From an uncultured Cloacibacillus sp. (GTDB lineage: Bacteria; Synergistota; Synergistia; Synergistales; Synergistaceae), in assembly GCA_934511335.1 (NCBI GenBank), contig CAKSWL010000037.1:1-13086 (forward strand): DNA of 13,086 bases. Reading direction: 5' to 3'. Under the pieces are notes generated by a model, which ran no database searches, was not told the origin of the DNA, and saw nothing but the letters and a program-made list of their open reading frames with translations. Position numbers and translations under genes: made by a program. How positions within the stretch are numbered: the first letter of the stretch is position 1; each line of letters opens with the position of its first letter. This document shows positions 7,264 through 13,086 of this stretch, piece after piece.

Positions 7264-9573
7264 ATGAAACAGATTTTTGAAATCGATTTATATGGCAAGA
7301 AGATGTCCTTTGAAGTGGGGCGTCTTGCAAAACAGGCGAATGCCGCCTTGCTTGCGAGACACGGCGACACGGCGCTGCTTGTGACGGCGGTGCTCGCGGA
7401 GAAGGCGCGCGAGGGACTCGATTTTTTCCCTCTGCTTGTAGACTTTGAAGAACGTTACTATTCCGCCGGCAAGGTCCCGGGCGGATTTATAAAGCGTGAG
7501 GGTCGCCCTTCGGAGACGGCGATCCTCAGCGGACGCATGATCGACCGCTCCATCCGTTCCCTCTTCCCCGAGTGGATGAGGAACGACGTCCATGTCGTAG
7601 CGACCGTCATGTCAGTCGACCAGAAGAACCCCGCGAACATCCTCGGCATCAACGGCGCCTCGTTGGCGCTTGCGATTTCCGACATCCCCTGGGACGGTCC
7701 TATCGGAGCGGTGCGTATCGGCTGCATAAACGGCGAGCTTGTCGTGAACCCTGACGAGACCGATATCGCGTGCAGTACGCTGGATTTGGTAGTCGCCGGC
7801 CATAAGGGCGGCATCACGATGGTTGAAGCCGGGGCTAAGGAGGTCTCCGAAGACCTTCTCGTAGACGCCATGGAGCTCGCGAACGAAGCGGTCCGCAAGA
7901 TTGTGGAGTTCATTGAGGGCGTGGCAGCCGAGATCGGCAAGCCGAAAGCGCAGCTTCCCGCGCCCGCGGTCATCGAAGAGATCGATAACTGGGTGAAAGA
8001 AAACCTCACCGATGAAATATACGCGGCGGTGCAGATCAACCAGAAACAGGCGCGCGGCGCCGCGATCGCCGCAGCCCAGCAGAGGGCCGAGGACCAGTTT
8101 GCCGAAAGCTATCCGGACTCCGCGAAGTATATCGCCTCGCTGATGGACGAGATGGTCAAGCAGGCGGTCCGCAAGCTGCTCGTGGTGGATAGGAAGCGCG
8201 CCGACGGACGTGCGATGGACGAGCTTCGCCCGATCACCTGCGAGATCGACATTCTGCCGATGACACACGGTTCGGCGCTCTTCACGCGCGGCGAGACCCA
8301 GTCGCTCGGCGTCACCACCCTCGGGATGATCGGACTCGACGACCAGATGATGGACGGCCTCAAACTCGACGAACCCTCGAAGAGATTTATCCTTCATTAC
8401 AACTTCCCCCCCTATTCGGTAGGCGAAGTACGCCCGATGCGCGGCCCCGGACGCCGTGAGATCGGGCACGGCGCGCTCGCAGAACGCGCGCTGCGCGCCG
8501 TGTTCCCAGACGACGAGTCATTCCCCTACGTCGTGCGTCAGGTCTCCGACATCCTGGAGTCGAACGGCTCCAGCTCGATGGCCTCCGTTTGCAGCGGCAG
8601 CCTCTCGATGATGGCGGCCGGCGTGCCGGTGAAAAAGGCCGTCGCCGGCATCGCGATGGGACTGATCGCCGACGGCGGGAAGGTCTGTATCCTCACCGAT
8701 ATTCAGGGTCTGGAGGACCACTACGGTGATATGGACTTCAAAGTTGCCGGCACGCGCGACGGCGTTACCGCGCTGCAGATGGACAACAAGGCGGGCGGCA
8801 TCACCCGCCAGATACTGACGGACGCCCTGACGCAGGCCAAGAGGGGCCGCTTCCAGATACTCGACATAATGGACGGCGCGATCGCCGCTCCGCGCCCCGA
8901 CCTTGCCCCCACCGCCCCGAAGATCGTCACTTTCAATATCGATCCCGAAAAGATCCGCGACGTCATCGGCTCCGGCGGAAAGACGATCCGCGGCATCGTT
9001 CAGCAGACGGGCGCCAAGGTCGACGTAGAAGACAGCGGCCGCGTCAGCGTCGCGGCGGTCAACGACGACGCGGCTCAGATGGCCGTCAAGATGATAAAGG
9101 ACATCGTCCGTGAAGTAGAGGCCGGCGAGACCTTTGTCGGTACCGTAACGCGGATGCTCTCCTTCGGTGTCTTCATCGAAGTGCTGCCCGGCAAAGAGGG
9201 ACTGCTCCACGTGAGCGAGATCAGCAACTACCGCGTGCCGACGCTTGAAGAGGCCTTTGAGATTGGCGACCGGGTGCTAGTGACGGTGAAGGAGATCGAC
9301 GATATGCACCGTGTCAACCTGAGCCGCAAGCGTATCCTCGACAAACTTGACGAACTTGCGCTCGATCCCGAGTTCAGCGAGCAGGTACCCGTGGAAAAGG
9401 CGCGCGAAGAGAGATATTCGCAGTTCCCGAGAGGCGGCGGCGAGCGTCGTGAGGGCGGACGCGATCGGGGAGATCGAGGCGACCGCGGCCATGACCGTCC
9501 ACGCGGCGGAAGTTCCGAAGGCGATAGGCCGAGCCGTCCGGCGCGTCGTTTTGAAAGAGAGCGCAAAAACTAA
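7264..9573 (+). CDS. pnp: Polyribonucleotide nucleotidyltransferase (PNPase)
   Basis: A 769-aa 3'-5' phosphorolytic exoribonuclease and RNA polymerase of the cytoplasmic RNA-decay machinery, active as a trimer. Domain order: first RNase PH domain (about 10-140, with [16 protein letters not shown]), helical linker (about 240-320), second catalytic RNase PH domain (about 325-550, with the Ser-rich [17 protein letters not shown] phosphate site, [13 protein letters not shown] and QMDNKAGGI), KH domain with the GSGG loop at 569-572, S1 domain (about 620-692, [16 protein letters not shown]), then an Arg/Gly/Asp-rich tail (about 718-769) with repeated RGDRG units. The start is ATG 7264, with AGGAGG (7252-7257) 6 nt upstream; an in-frame TTG at 7234 is less likely. 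The second catalytic site has MDNK where the family commonly has MDIK. All domains are intact. Confidence 0.98.
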   Translation: MKQIFEIDLYGKKMSFEVGRLAKQANAALLARHGDTALLVTAVLAEKAREGLDFFPLLVDFEERYYSAGKVPGGFIKREGRPSETAILSGRMIDRSIRSLFPEWMRNDVHVVATVMSVDQKNPANILGINGASLALAISDIPWDGPIGAVRIGCINGELVVNPDETDIACSTLDLVVAGHKGGITMVEAGAKEVSEDLLVDAMELANEAVRKIVEFIEGVAAEIGKPKAQLPAPAVIEEIDNWVKENLTDEIYAAVQINQKQARGAAIAAAQQRAEDQFAESYPDSAKYIASLMDEMVKQAVRKLLVVDRKRADGRAMDELRPITCEIDILPMTHGSALFTRGETQSLGVTTLGMIGLDDQMMDGLKLDEPSKRFILHYNFPPYSVGEVRPMRGPGRREIGHGALAERALRAVFPDDESFPYVVRQVSDILESNGSSSMASVCSGSLSMMAAGVPVKKAVAGIAMGLIADGGKVCILTDIQGLEDHYGDMDFKVAGTRDGVTALQMDNKAGGITRQILTDALTQAKRGRFQILDIMDGAIAAPRPDLAPTAPKIVTFNIDPEKIRDVIGSGGKTIRGIVQQTGAKVDVEDSGRVSVAAVNDDAAQMAVKMIKDIVREVEAGETFVGTVTRMLSFGVFIEVLPGKEGLLHVSEISNYRVPTLEEAFEIGDRVLVTVKEIDDMHRVNLSRKRILDKLDELALDPEFSEQVPVEKAREERYSQFPRGGGERREGGRDRGDRGDRGHDRPRGGSSEGDRPSRPARRFERERKN

Positions 9574-9575
9574 AA

Positions 9576-10013
9576 ATGGAAAAGATAACCGTAAAGGTCA
9601 AAGCGGCTGAAGGGGTAACTCTTCCTGCCTATGCGACCCCCGGTTCGTCAGGCATGGATATCCGCGCCGGCGAAGCCGCCGTGATAAAGGCGGGGGAACG
9701 CGGCTGCGTGGGTACGGGGCTCTATCTTGAGATGCCCGTGGGCTGCGAGGCGCAGGTACGCCCGCGCAGCGGCCTCGCGCTCAAGCATGGCGTGACCGTG
9801 CTCAACACGCCGGGGACCATCGATTCGGATTACCGCGGAGAAATCCGCGTGATTCTCGTGAACCTCGGCAAAGAGGATTTTGTGATCGAACCAGGCGACC
9901 GTATCGCGCAGATGGTCTTCGCCTCGGTGACGAGGGTAGAGCTTGAGTCCGCGGCGGAGCTGGGAGGCACAGAACGAGCCGCCGGCGGCTTCGGAAGCAC
10001 GGGGAAAAAATAA
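9576..10013 (+). CDS. dut: dUTP diphosphatase (dUTPase)
   Basis: A 145-aa trimeric dUTPase that hydrolyses dUTP to dUMP and pyrophosphate, keeping uracil out of DNA and feeding thymidylate synthesis. All five family motifs are present in order: SSGMDIRA (24-31), PRSGLA (63-68), [11 protein letters not shown] (80-90, containing the catalytic Asp), RIAQMV (109-114) and the C-terminal flexible lid [10 protein letters not shown] (134-143). The ATG is 2 nt after the pnp stop with only a weak purine run upstream, so translation is probably coupled to pnp. Length is normal for the trimeric class. Confidence 0.97.
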   Translation: MEKITVKVKAAEGVTLPAYATPGSSGMDIRAGEAAVIKAGERGCVGTGLYLEMPVGCEAQVRPRSGLALKHGVTVLNTPGTIDSDYRGEIRVILVNLGKEDFVIEPGDRIAQMVFASVTRVELESAAELGGTERAAGGFGSTGKK

Positions 10014-10111
10014 TAGGAAAGGCTGATTTTCAATTGATCGGCGTCTCCTTAGAATATATTAAGAGGATGAAAAACGTTATTATGCGAAAACATGGCGTCA
10101 TTGGGCGCTGA

Positions 10112-10149
10112 AGGACAAGAACGGCTGTTTCTGCCGCCGCTCTTGTCCT
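10112..10149 (+). other. Stable hairpin downstream of dut
   Basis: AGGACAAGA (10112-10120) pairs perfectly with TCTTGTCCT (10141-10149), and an inner CGGC/GCCG can add pairs. No T-run follows, so it is not a canonical intrinsic terminator. It could end or protect the 3' end of the pnp-dut mRNA, since the thrS promoter starts 13 nt further on. Apart from this hairpin I see no convincing gene between 10014 and 10161. Confidence 0.4.
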
Positions 10150-10161
10150 CTTGCGGCCTGC

Positions 10162-10190
10162 TTGACAAAACCCCTTTATCGCGGTATAAA
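10162..10190 (+). promoter_or_regulatory. Promoter of the thrS transcript
   Basis: A perfect -35 TTGACA (10162-10167) and a near-perfect -10 TATAAA (10185-10190) with the ideal 17-nt spacer. Transcription should start about 10197, exactly at the 5' edge of the T-box leader. Confidence 0.85.
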
Positions 10191-10196
10191 CGCATA

Positions 10197-10459
10197 TGTT
10201 GGTTTGTATACCGTGACGCGATGAAGGGGAGAGTAGAGGTCCTGCGGTGCCTCAGAGAGGGAGCCCTGTTTTTTTACAGCGCTGGAAGGTTCCCGGCACG
10301 AGAGCTTTGAAGACCACCCCCGAGCGGATATCGAAGCCGTGAGGATAAGATATCGGGGTGCGCCCCATACAGCGCGTTAAAGGGCCGTTTGGGGCCGAAT
10401 CGGAGTGGAACCGCGGATATCAGACCGCCTCCTGAATCGTTTCAGGGGGCGGTTTTTTT
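10197..10459 (+). promoter_or_regulatory. T-box riboswitch, threonine-specific, controlling thrS
   Basis: A leader RNA that senses uncharged tRNA-Thr and prevents termination when threonine is short. The Stem I start carries GGGGAGAGTAG (purine kink motif); CAGAGAGGGA and GCTGGAAGGTTCC fit the distal AG bulge and apical loop. The specifier is best placed as ACC (10313-10315, Thr), followed by the expected purine A and then CCCC, which closes Stem I against GGGG. The conserved T-box is TGGAACCGCG (10406-10415). The antiterminator can be drawn exactly: GGAG (10402-10405) with CTCC (10429-10432) and GCGG (10413-10416) with CCGC (10425-10428), leaving the classic 7-nt bulge TGGAACC, whose TGGA meets the tRNA acceptor end. 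The competing terminator is annotated separately. Confidence 0.93.
10424..10459 (+). terminator. T-box regulated intrinsic terminator before thrS
   Basis: A 13-bp stem, ACCGCCTCCTGAA (10424-10436) against TTCAGGGGGCGGT (10441-10453) with one G-U pair, a TCGT loop and seven Ts (10453-10459). Its 5' strand is shared with the antiterminator, so the two structures are mutually exclusive. Confidence 0.92.
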
Positions 10460-10482
10460 GATTATTAAAGGAGGAGTATCAG

Positions 10483-12372
10483 ATGGCACGTTTTTCAACA
10501 CCGGAGGGTAAAAGCTGCGAGGCGAAGAGCGCGACAGTACGTCAGCTGCTCGATACATGGCATCTAAAGAAGGCGGTCGGCGCCGCAGTCGACGGCGTTC
10601 CCGCCGACTGCGATAAAGTATTTACGGAGGATACGGTCTTTACGCCGCTCTTTCCAGACAGTGAGGAGGGGCTTTCCCTGCTGCGCCATTCGACGGCTCA
10701 CCTGCTCGCGCACGCCGTGCTGCGTCTCTACCCTGAGGCCAAGTTCGGCATCGGTCCAGCGATAAAAGACGGTTTCTATTACGACATCCGCTTCCCGAAG
10801 CCGATCTCGGAGGACGACCTGCCGAAGATCGAAGCCGAGATGCGCCGGATATCGCAGGAGAAAATCCCGCTTGTGCGCGGTGAACTCACCAAAGAGGCGG
10901 CGGTGAAGAAATTTGCCGCGATGGGCGAGGACCTCAAGGTCGAGCTTATCGAGGGCATCGAGGGAGAGGAGCTCTCCGTCTACACAGAGGGCGACTTTGT
11001 GGACTTCTGCCGCGGTCCGCACGTGCCGCACACCGGCTGCTGCAAGTTTTTCAAGCTGCTCTCGCTTGCGGGCGCCTACTGGCACGGCGATGAGAAGAAC
11101 GAAATGCTCACGCGCATCTACGGCACGGCTTTCGGCTCGGAGGATGAGCTTAAAGCCTACCTTCGCCGCCTTGAGGAGGCGAAGGCGCGCGACCACCGCA
11201 AGCTCGGCAAAGAGCTTGACCTCTTCTCGATCCACAACGAGGGCCCCGGCTTCCCCTTCTTCCACCCGAAGGGCATGGTCATCATGAACACCCTTCAAGC
11301 CTTCTGGCGCAAGGAGCATACCAAGCGCGGATACGTGGAGATCAAGACGCCGATGATCCTCGACCGCTCGCTCTGGCTCCAGTCAGGGCACTGGGACCAC
11401 TATAAAGAGAATATGTACTTCACGGAGATCGACGAAGCGCCCTTCGCCGTGAAGCCGATGAACTGCCCCGGCGGCATCCTCGTCTATAAAAACGATATCC
11501 ACAGCTACCGCGAACTGCCGCTGCGCATGGCGGAGCTCGGCTTCGTTCACCGTCACGAGCGCTCGGGCGCGCTGCACGGCCTAATGCGCGTGCGCGCCTT
11601 CACGCAGGACGACGCGCATATCTACTGCACGCCGGAGCAGATAAAGGATGAGATAAAGGCGATCATGGAGCTTGACCGCTACGTCTATCAGGACGTCTTC
11701 GGCTTCAAATACTACGTGGAGCTTTCAACACGCCCCGAAGATTCTATGGGCGACCCTAAGCTCTGGGATCTTGCCGAGCAGTGCCTGCAAGAGGCGCTGG
11801 AAGAGACGAATACGCCCTATAAACTCAACCCCGGCGACGGCGCTTTCTATGGCCCGAAGATAGATTTTCATCTTGAGGACTGTATCGGCCGCACCTGGCA
11901 GTGCGGAACGATTCAGCTTGACTTCCAGATGCCCGAAAAATTCGACATGACCTACATCGGTAAGGACGGCGCGGAGCACCGCCCCGTCATGCTCCACCGG
12001 ACCGTCCTCGGCAGCTTGGAGCGCTTCATGGGCATCCTCATTGAAAACTACGCGGGCGCCTTCCCCTACTGGCTGGCCCCCGTACAGGCGAAGCTGCTGC
12101 CCGTCGCCGCCGACTATCTGCCGTATGCCGAAGAGGCGGCAAAACGTCTTAAGGAGCGGGATATCCGCGTGGAAATCGATTCCCGCGACGAAAAACTCGG
12201 CAAGAAGATCCGTGACGCGCAGCTTCAGAAGATACCCTACATGCTTGTCATCGGCGCCAAAGAGGCCGAAGACGGCACGCTCGCCGTCCGCGAACGGCGG
12301 GAGGGCGACCTTGGCTCGATGACTTTCGAGGAGTTCCTCGCGCAGACAAAGACAGAGTTTGATCCGCTGTAG
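10483..12372 (+). CDS. thrS: Threonyl-tRNA synthetase
   Basis: A 629-aa class II synthetase that charges tRNA-Thr. Domain order: TGS-like N-terminal domain (about 1-60), the editing domain that removes mischarged Ser with HSTAH (His69, His73) and CRGPH (Cys176, His180), the catalytic core with motif 2 around RHERSGALHGLMRVR, motif 3 around HRTVLGSLERFMGILIENYAG, and the C-terminal anticodon-binding domain from about 530 (PVQAKLLPVAADY). The zinc ligands are all there: Cys328 in MNCPGG, His379 in DDAH and His505 in MLHRT, each six residues earlier than in the E. coli enzyme. The ATG follows a strong AAAGGAGGAG Shine-Dalgarno. It is transcribed from its own promoter through a threonine T-box and ended by a strong palindromic terminator. 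Confidence 0.98.
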   Translation: MARFSTPEGKSCEAKSATVRQLLDTWHLKKAVGAAVDGVPADCDKVFTEDTVFTPLFPDSEEGLSLLRHSTAHLLAHAVLRLYPEAKFGIGPAIKDGFYYDIRFPKPISEDDLPKIEAEMRRISQEKIPLVRGELTKEAAVKKFAAMGEDLKVELIEGIEGEELSVYTEGDFVDFCRGPHVPHTGCCKFFKLLSLAGAYWHGDEKNEMLTRIYGTAFGSEDELKAYLRRLEEAKARDHRKLGKELDLFSIHNEGPGFPFFHPKGMVIMNTLQAFWRKEHTKRGYVEIKTPMILDRSLWLQSGHWDHYKENMYFTEIDEAPFAVKPMNCPGGILVYKNDIHSYRELPLRMAELGFVHRHERSGALHGLMRVRAFTQDDAHIYCTPEQIKDEIKAIMELDRYVYQDVFGFKYYVELSTRPEDSMGDPKLWDLAEQCLQEALEETNTPYKLNPGDGAFYGPKIDFHLEDCIGRTWQCGTIQLDFQMPEKFDMTYIGKDGAEHRPVMLHRTVLGSLERFMGILIENYAGAFPYWLAPVQAKLLPVAADYLPYAEEAAKRLKERDIRVEIDSRDEKLGKKIRDAQLQKIPYMLVIGAKEAEDGTLAVRERREGDLGSMTFEEFLAQTKTEFDPL

Positions 12373-12403
12373 AGAAAAAGATAACAACCGGCCTAAGTAT
12401 GAA

Positions 12404-12442
12404 CGGCCGGAGGCGCCGCGGCGCCTCCGGCCGCTCATTTTT
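12404..12442 (+). terminator. Terminator of thrS built on a 30-bp perfect palindrome
   Basis: Bases 12404-12433 form a perfect 30-bp palindrome (CGGCCGGAGGCGCCG and its mirror) followed by CTCATTTTT. As RNA this is a very stable GC-only hairpin with one A-U pair and a T-run close behind. CCGGCC at 12388-12393 could pair with GGCCGG at 12405-12410 as a weaker, earlier hairpin. Confidence 0.85.
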
Positions 12443-12508
12443 CATCAAAGGGCCCGCCGCATTTGTCTTGGCGGATAGCAAATAAAAGGCGCAGCTGCCG
12501 GAAGTTAA

Positions 12509-12517
12509 TGATAAAAT
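12509..12517 (+). promoter_or_regulatory. Candidate extended -10 promoter for the butyrate kinase gene
   Basis: TGATAAAAT (12509-12517) fits an extended -10 element (TGn then TAAAAT) with no clear -35 before it. A TTGACA at 12531 is attractive as a -35 but has no acceptable -10 at 16-18 nt. The stretch 12443-12508 shows nothing else. Confidence 0.4.
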
Positions 12518-12557
12518 ATATGCGAGGGCATTGACAAAGAGACATCTGAATAACTTA

Positions 12558-12576
12558 AGGAGGCGAAATGCAATGA
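12558..12576 (+). promoter_or_regulatory. Ribosome binding site with overlapping two-codon ORF before the butyrate kinase start
   Basis: AGGAGG (12558-12563) precedes two ATGs. ATG 12568 opens ATG-CAA-TGA, a two-codon frame whose stop overlaps the ATG at 12573. Only 12573 continues into the kinase, 9 nt from the Shine-Dalgarno, so it is taken as the start. Confidence 0.6.
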
Positions 12577-13086
12577 CATATAAGATCATGGTGCTCAACA
12601 CCGGCTCGACCTCGACTAAAATGGCGGTCTACTTTGACGGCCGGAAAATGGTCCAGAAAGAATTCGAACATACGAAGGAGTTCCTTAAGAAATATCCCTA
12701 TATGTCGGACCAGCTGCCGATGAGGCAGGAACTTGCCGACGACTTCATGAAGGAAGCCTCCGCCGAATACGGGGCCTTCGATGCGATCGTCGCGCGCGGC
12801 GGGATACTGCCGCCGATACACGCGGGCGGATATGAGATAAACGACGTGATGGTGGATTATCTGTTCAACGTCTGCACGGAGGAGCACGCCTCGAACGTCG
12901 CCGCCTGCATTGCCTTTGAGCTGCGGCGGAAATATGACATCCCGCACGCCTACATCTACGACGGCATCTCGACGGACGAGCTTGAGCCGCTCGCCCGCAT
13001 CAGCGGCATCCCAGATATGCCGCGCGTCTCCGTGACCCATTGTCTTAACATGCGCGCGACGGCGCACCGCGCGGCGGCGGATATGG
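12573..13086 (+). CDS. Butyrate kinase family acyl kinase, 3'-truncated by window end
   Basis: The first 171 residues of an acetate/butyrate kinase (ASKHA fold) protein, which would convert an acyl phosphate plus ADP to the acid plus ATP (or the reverse) in the cytoplasm. Visible motifs: the N-terminal phosphate loop NTGSTSTKMA (9-18), the VARGG block (about 73-77), GGYEIND, EEHASN, and ARISGIPDMPRVSVTHCLN. These match the butyrate kinase (buk) layout rather than acetate kinase. It departs from the usual consensus at several places: NTGSTSTK for NPGSTSTK, THCLNMRAT where FHALNQKA is common, and YIYDGISTDEL where a D-PVVVDEL-like stretch is common. It may therefore be a paralogue acting on another short- or branched-chain acid. 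A phosphate acyltransferase partner is not in view. Family call firm, substrate open. Confidence 0.85.
   Translation, partial: MTYKIMVLNTGSTSTKMAVYFDGRKMVQKEFEHTKEFLKKYPYMSDQLPMRQELADDFMKEASAEYGAFDAIVARGGILPPIHAGGYEINDVMVDYLFNVCTEEHASNVAACIAFELRRKYDIPHAYIYDGISTDELEPLARISGIPDMPRVSVTHCLNMRATAHRAAADM

Noticed and set aside
10067..10111. 14-codon ORF ending right at the hairpin after dut, as a possible leader peptide
   Set aside because: AAGAGG touches the ATG with no spacing, there is no run of regulatory codons, and the T-box promoter lies downstream, so it would not be on the thrS transcript.
10092..10310. 72-aa forward ORF between dut and thrS
   Set aside because: It runs through the thrS promoter and T-box Stem I, has no Shine-Dalgarno and no family-like motif.
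12531..12556. TTGACA at 12531 as the -35 of the kinase promoter
   Set aside because: The only A/T-rich candidate (TAACTT, 12551) is 14 nt away, outside the accepted spacing, and overlaps the Shine-Dalgarno region.
1..13086. CRISPR arrays, tRNA or rRNA genes, insertion sequences
   Set aside because: No regularly spaced repeats, cloverleaf-like sequences, transposase motifs or terminal inverted repeats were seen.

Overview
The window reads as chromosome of a strictly anaerobic, moderately GC-rich bacterium. Two oxygen-sensitive glycyl radical enzymes, their radical SAM activases and a butyrate kinase-family gene point to an amino-acid or organic-acid fermenter. I lean towards Synergistota (Cloacibacillus/Synergistes-like), or otherwise a GC-rich Clostridia/Negativicutes lineage. 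That rests on overall protein style and gene content, not on a marker I can verify here. All confident genes lie on the + strand.

Left part (1-6450), catabolic cluster: a 5'-truncated activase (AE1), glycyl radical enzyme 1 (GRE1), glycyl radical enzyme 2 (GRE2) and a second activase (AE2). They are tightly packed (20, 13 and 4 nt gaps) and probably co-transcribed. Each GRE has its thiyl-radical Cys-Val-Glu site and its C-terminal RVAGY glycyl loop, so both should be functional radical enzymes; neither substrate can be read from sequence. GRE1 looks like a C-O/C-N lyase of the diol dehydratase/CutC/hydroxyproline dehydratase side of the family. GRE2 is a more divergent dehydratase/decarboxylase-like member. 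AE1 is the short type without ferredoxin clusters; AE2 is the long type with two. AE1-GRE1 and GRE2-AE2 also differ in codon use, as if two modules had been joined.

Just behind AE2 (6502-6649) is the dead 5' end of a proline racemase/hydroxyproline epimerase-family gene. It is broken by a visible 4-bp tandem duplication and lacks the rest of the gene. This hints that the cluster once handled proline- or hydroxyproline-like compounds.

Middle part (6763-10013), housekeeping: a promoter, rpsO (ribosomal protein S15), a strong intrinsic terminator, then pnp (PNPase with an Arg/Gly-rich tail) and dut (dUTPase), the last two separated by 2 nt.

Right part (10112-13086): a hairpin after dut, a consensus promoter, a complete T-box riboswitch with a threonine specifier (ACC) and its terminator, thrS, a 30-bp perfect palindrome acting as the thrS terminator, an extended -10 promoter, and the 5' end of a divergent butyrate kinase gene that runs off the window.
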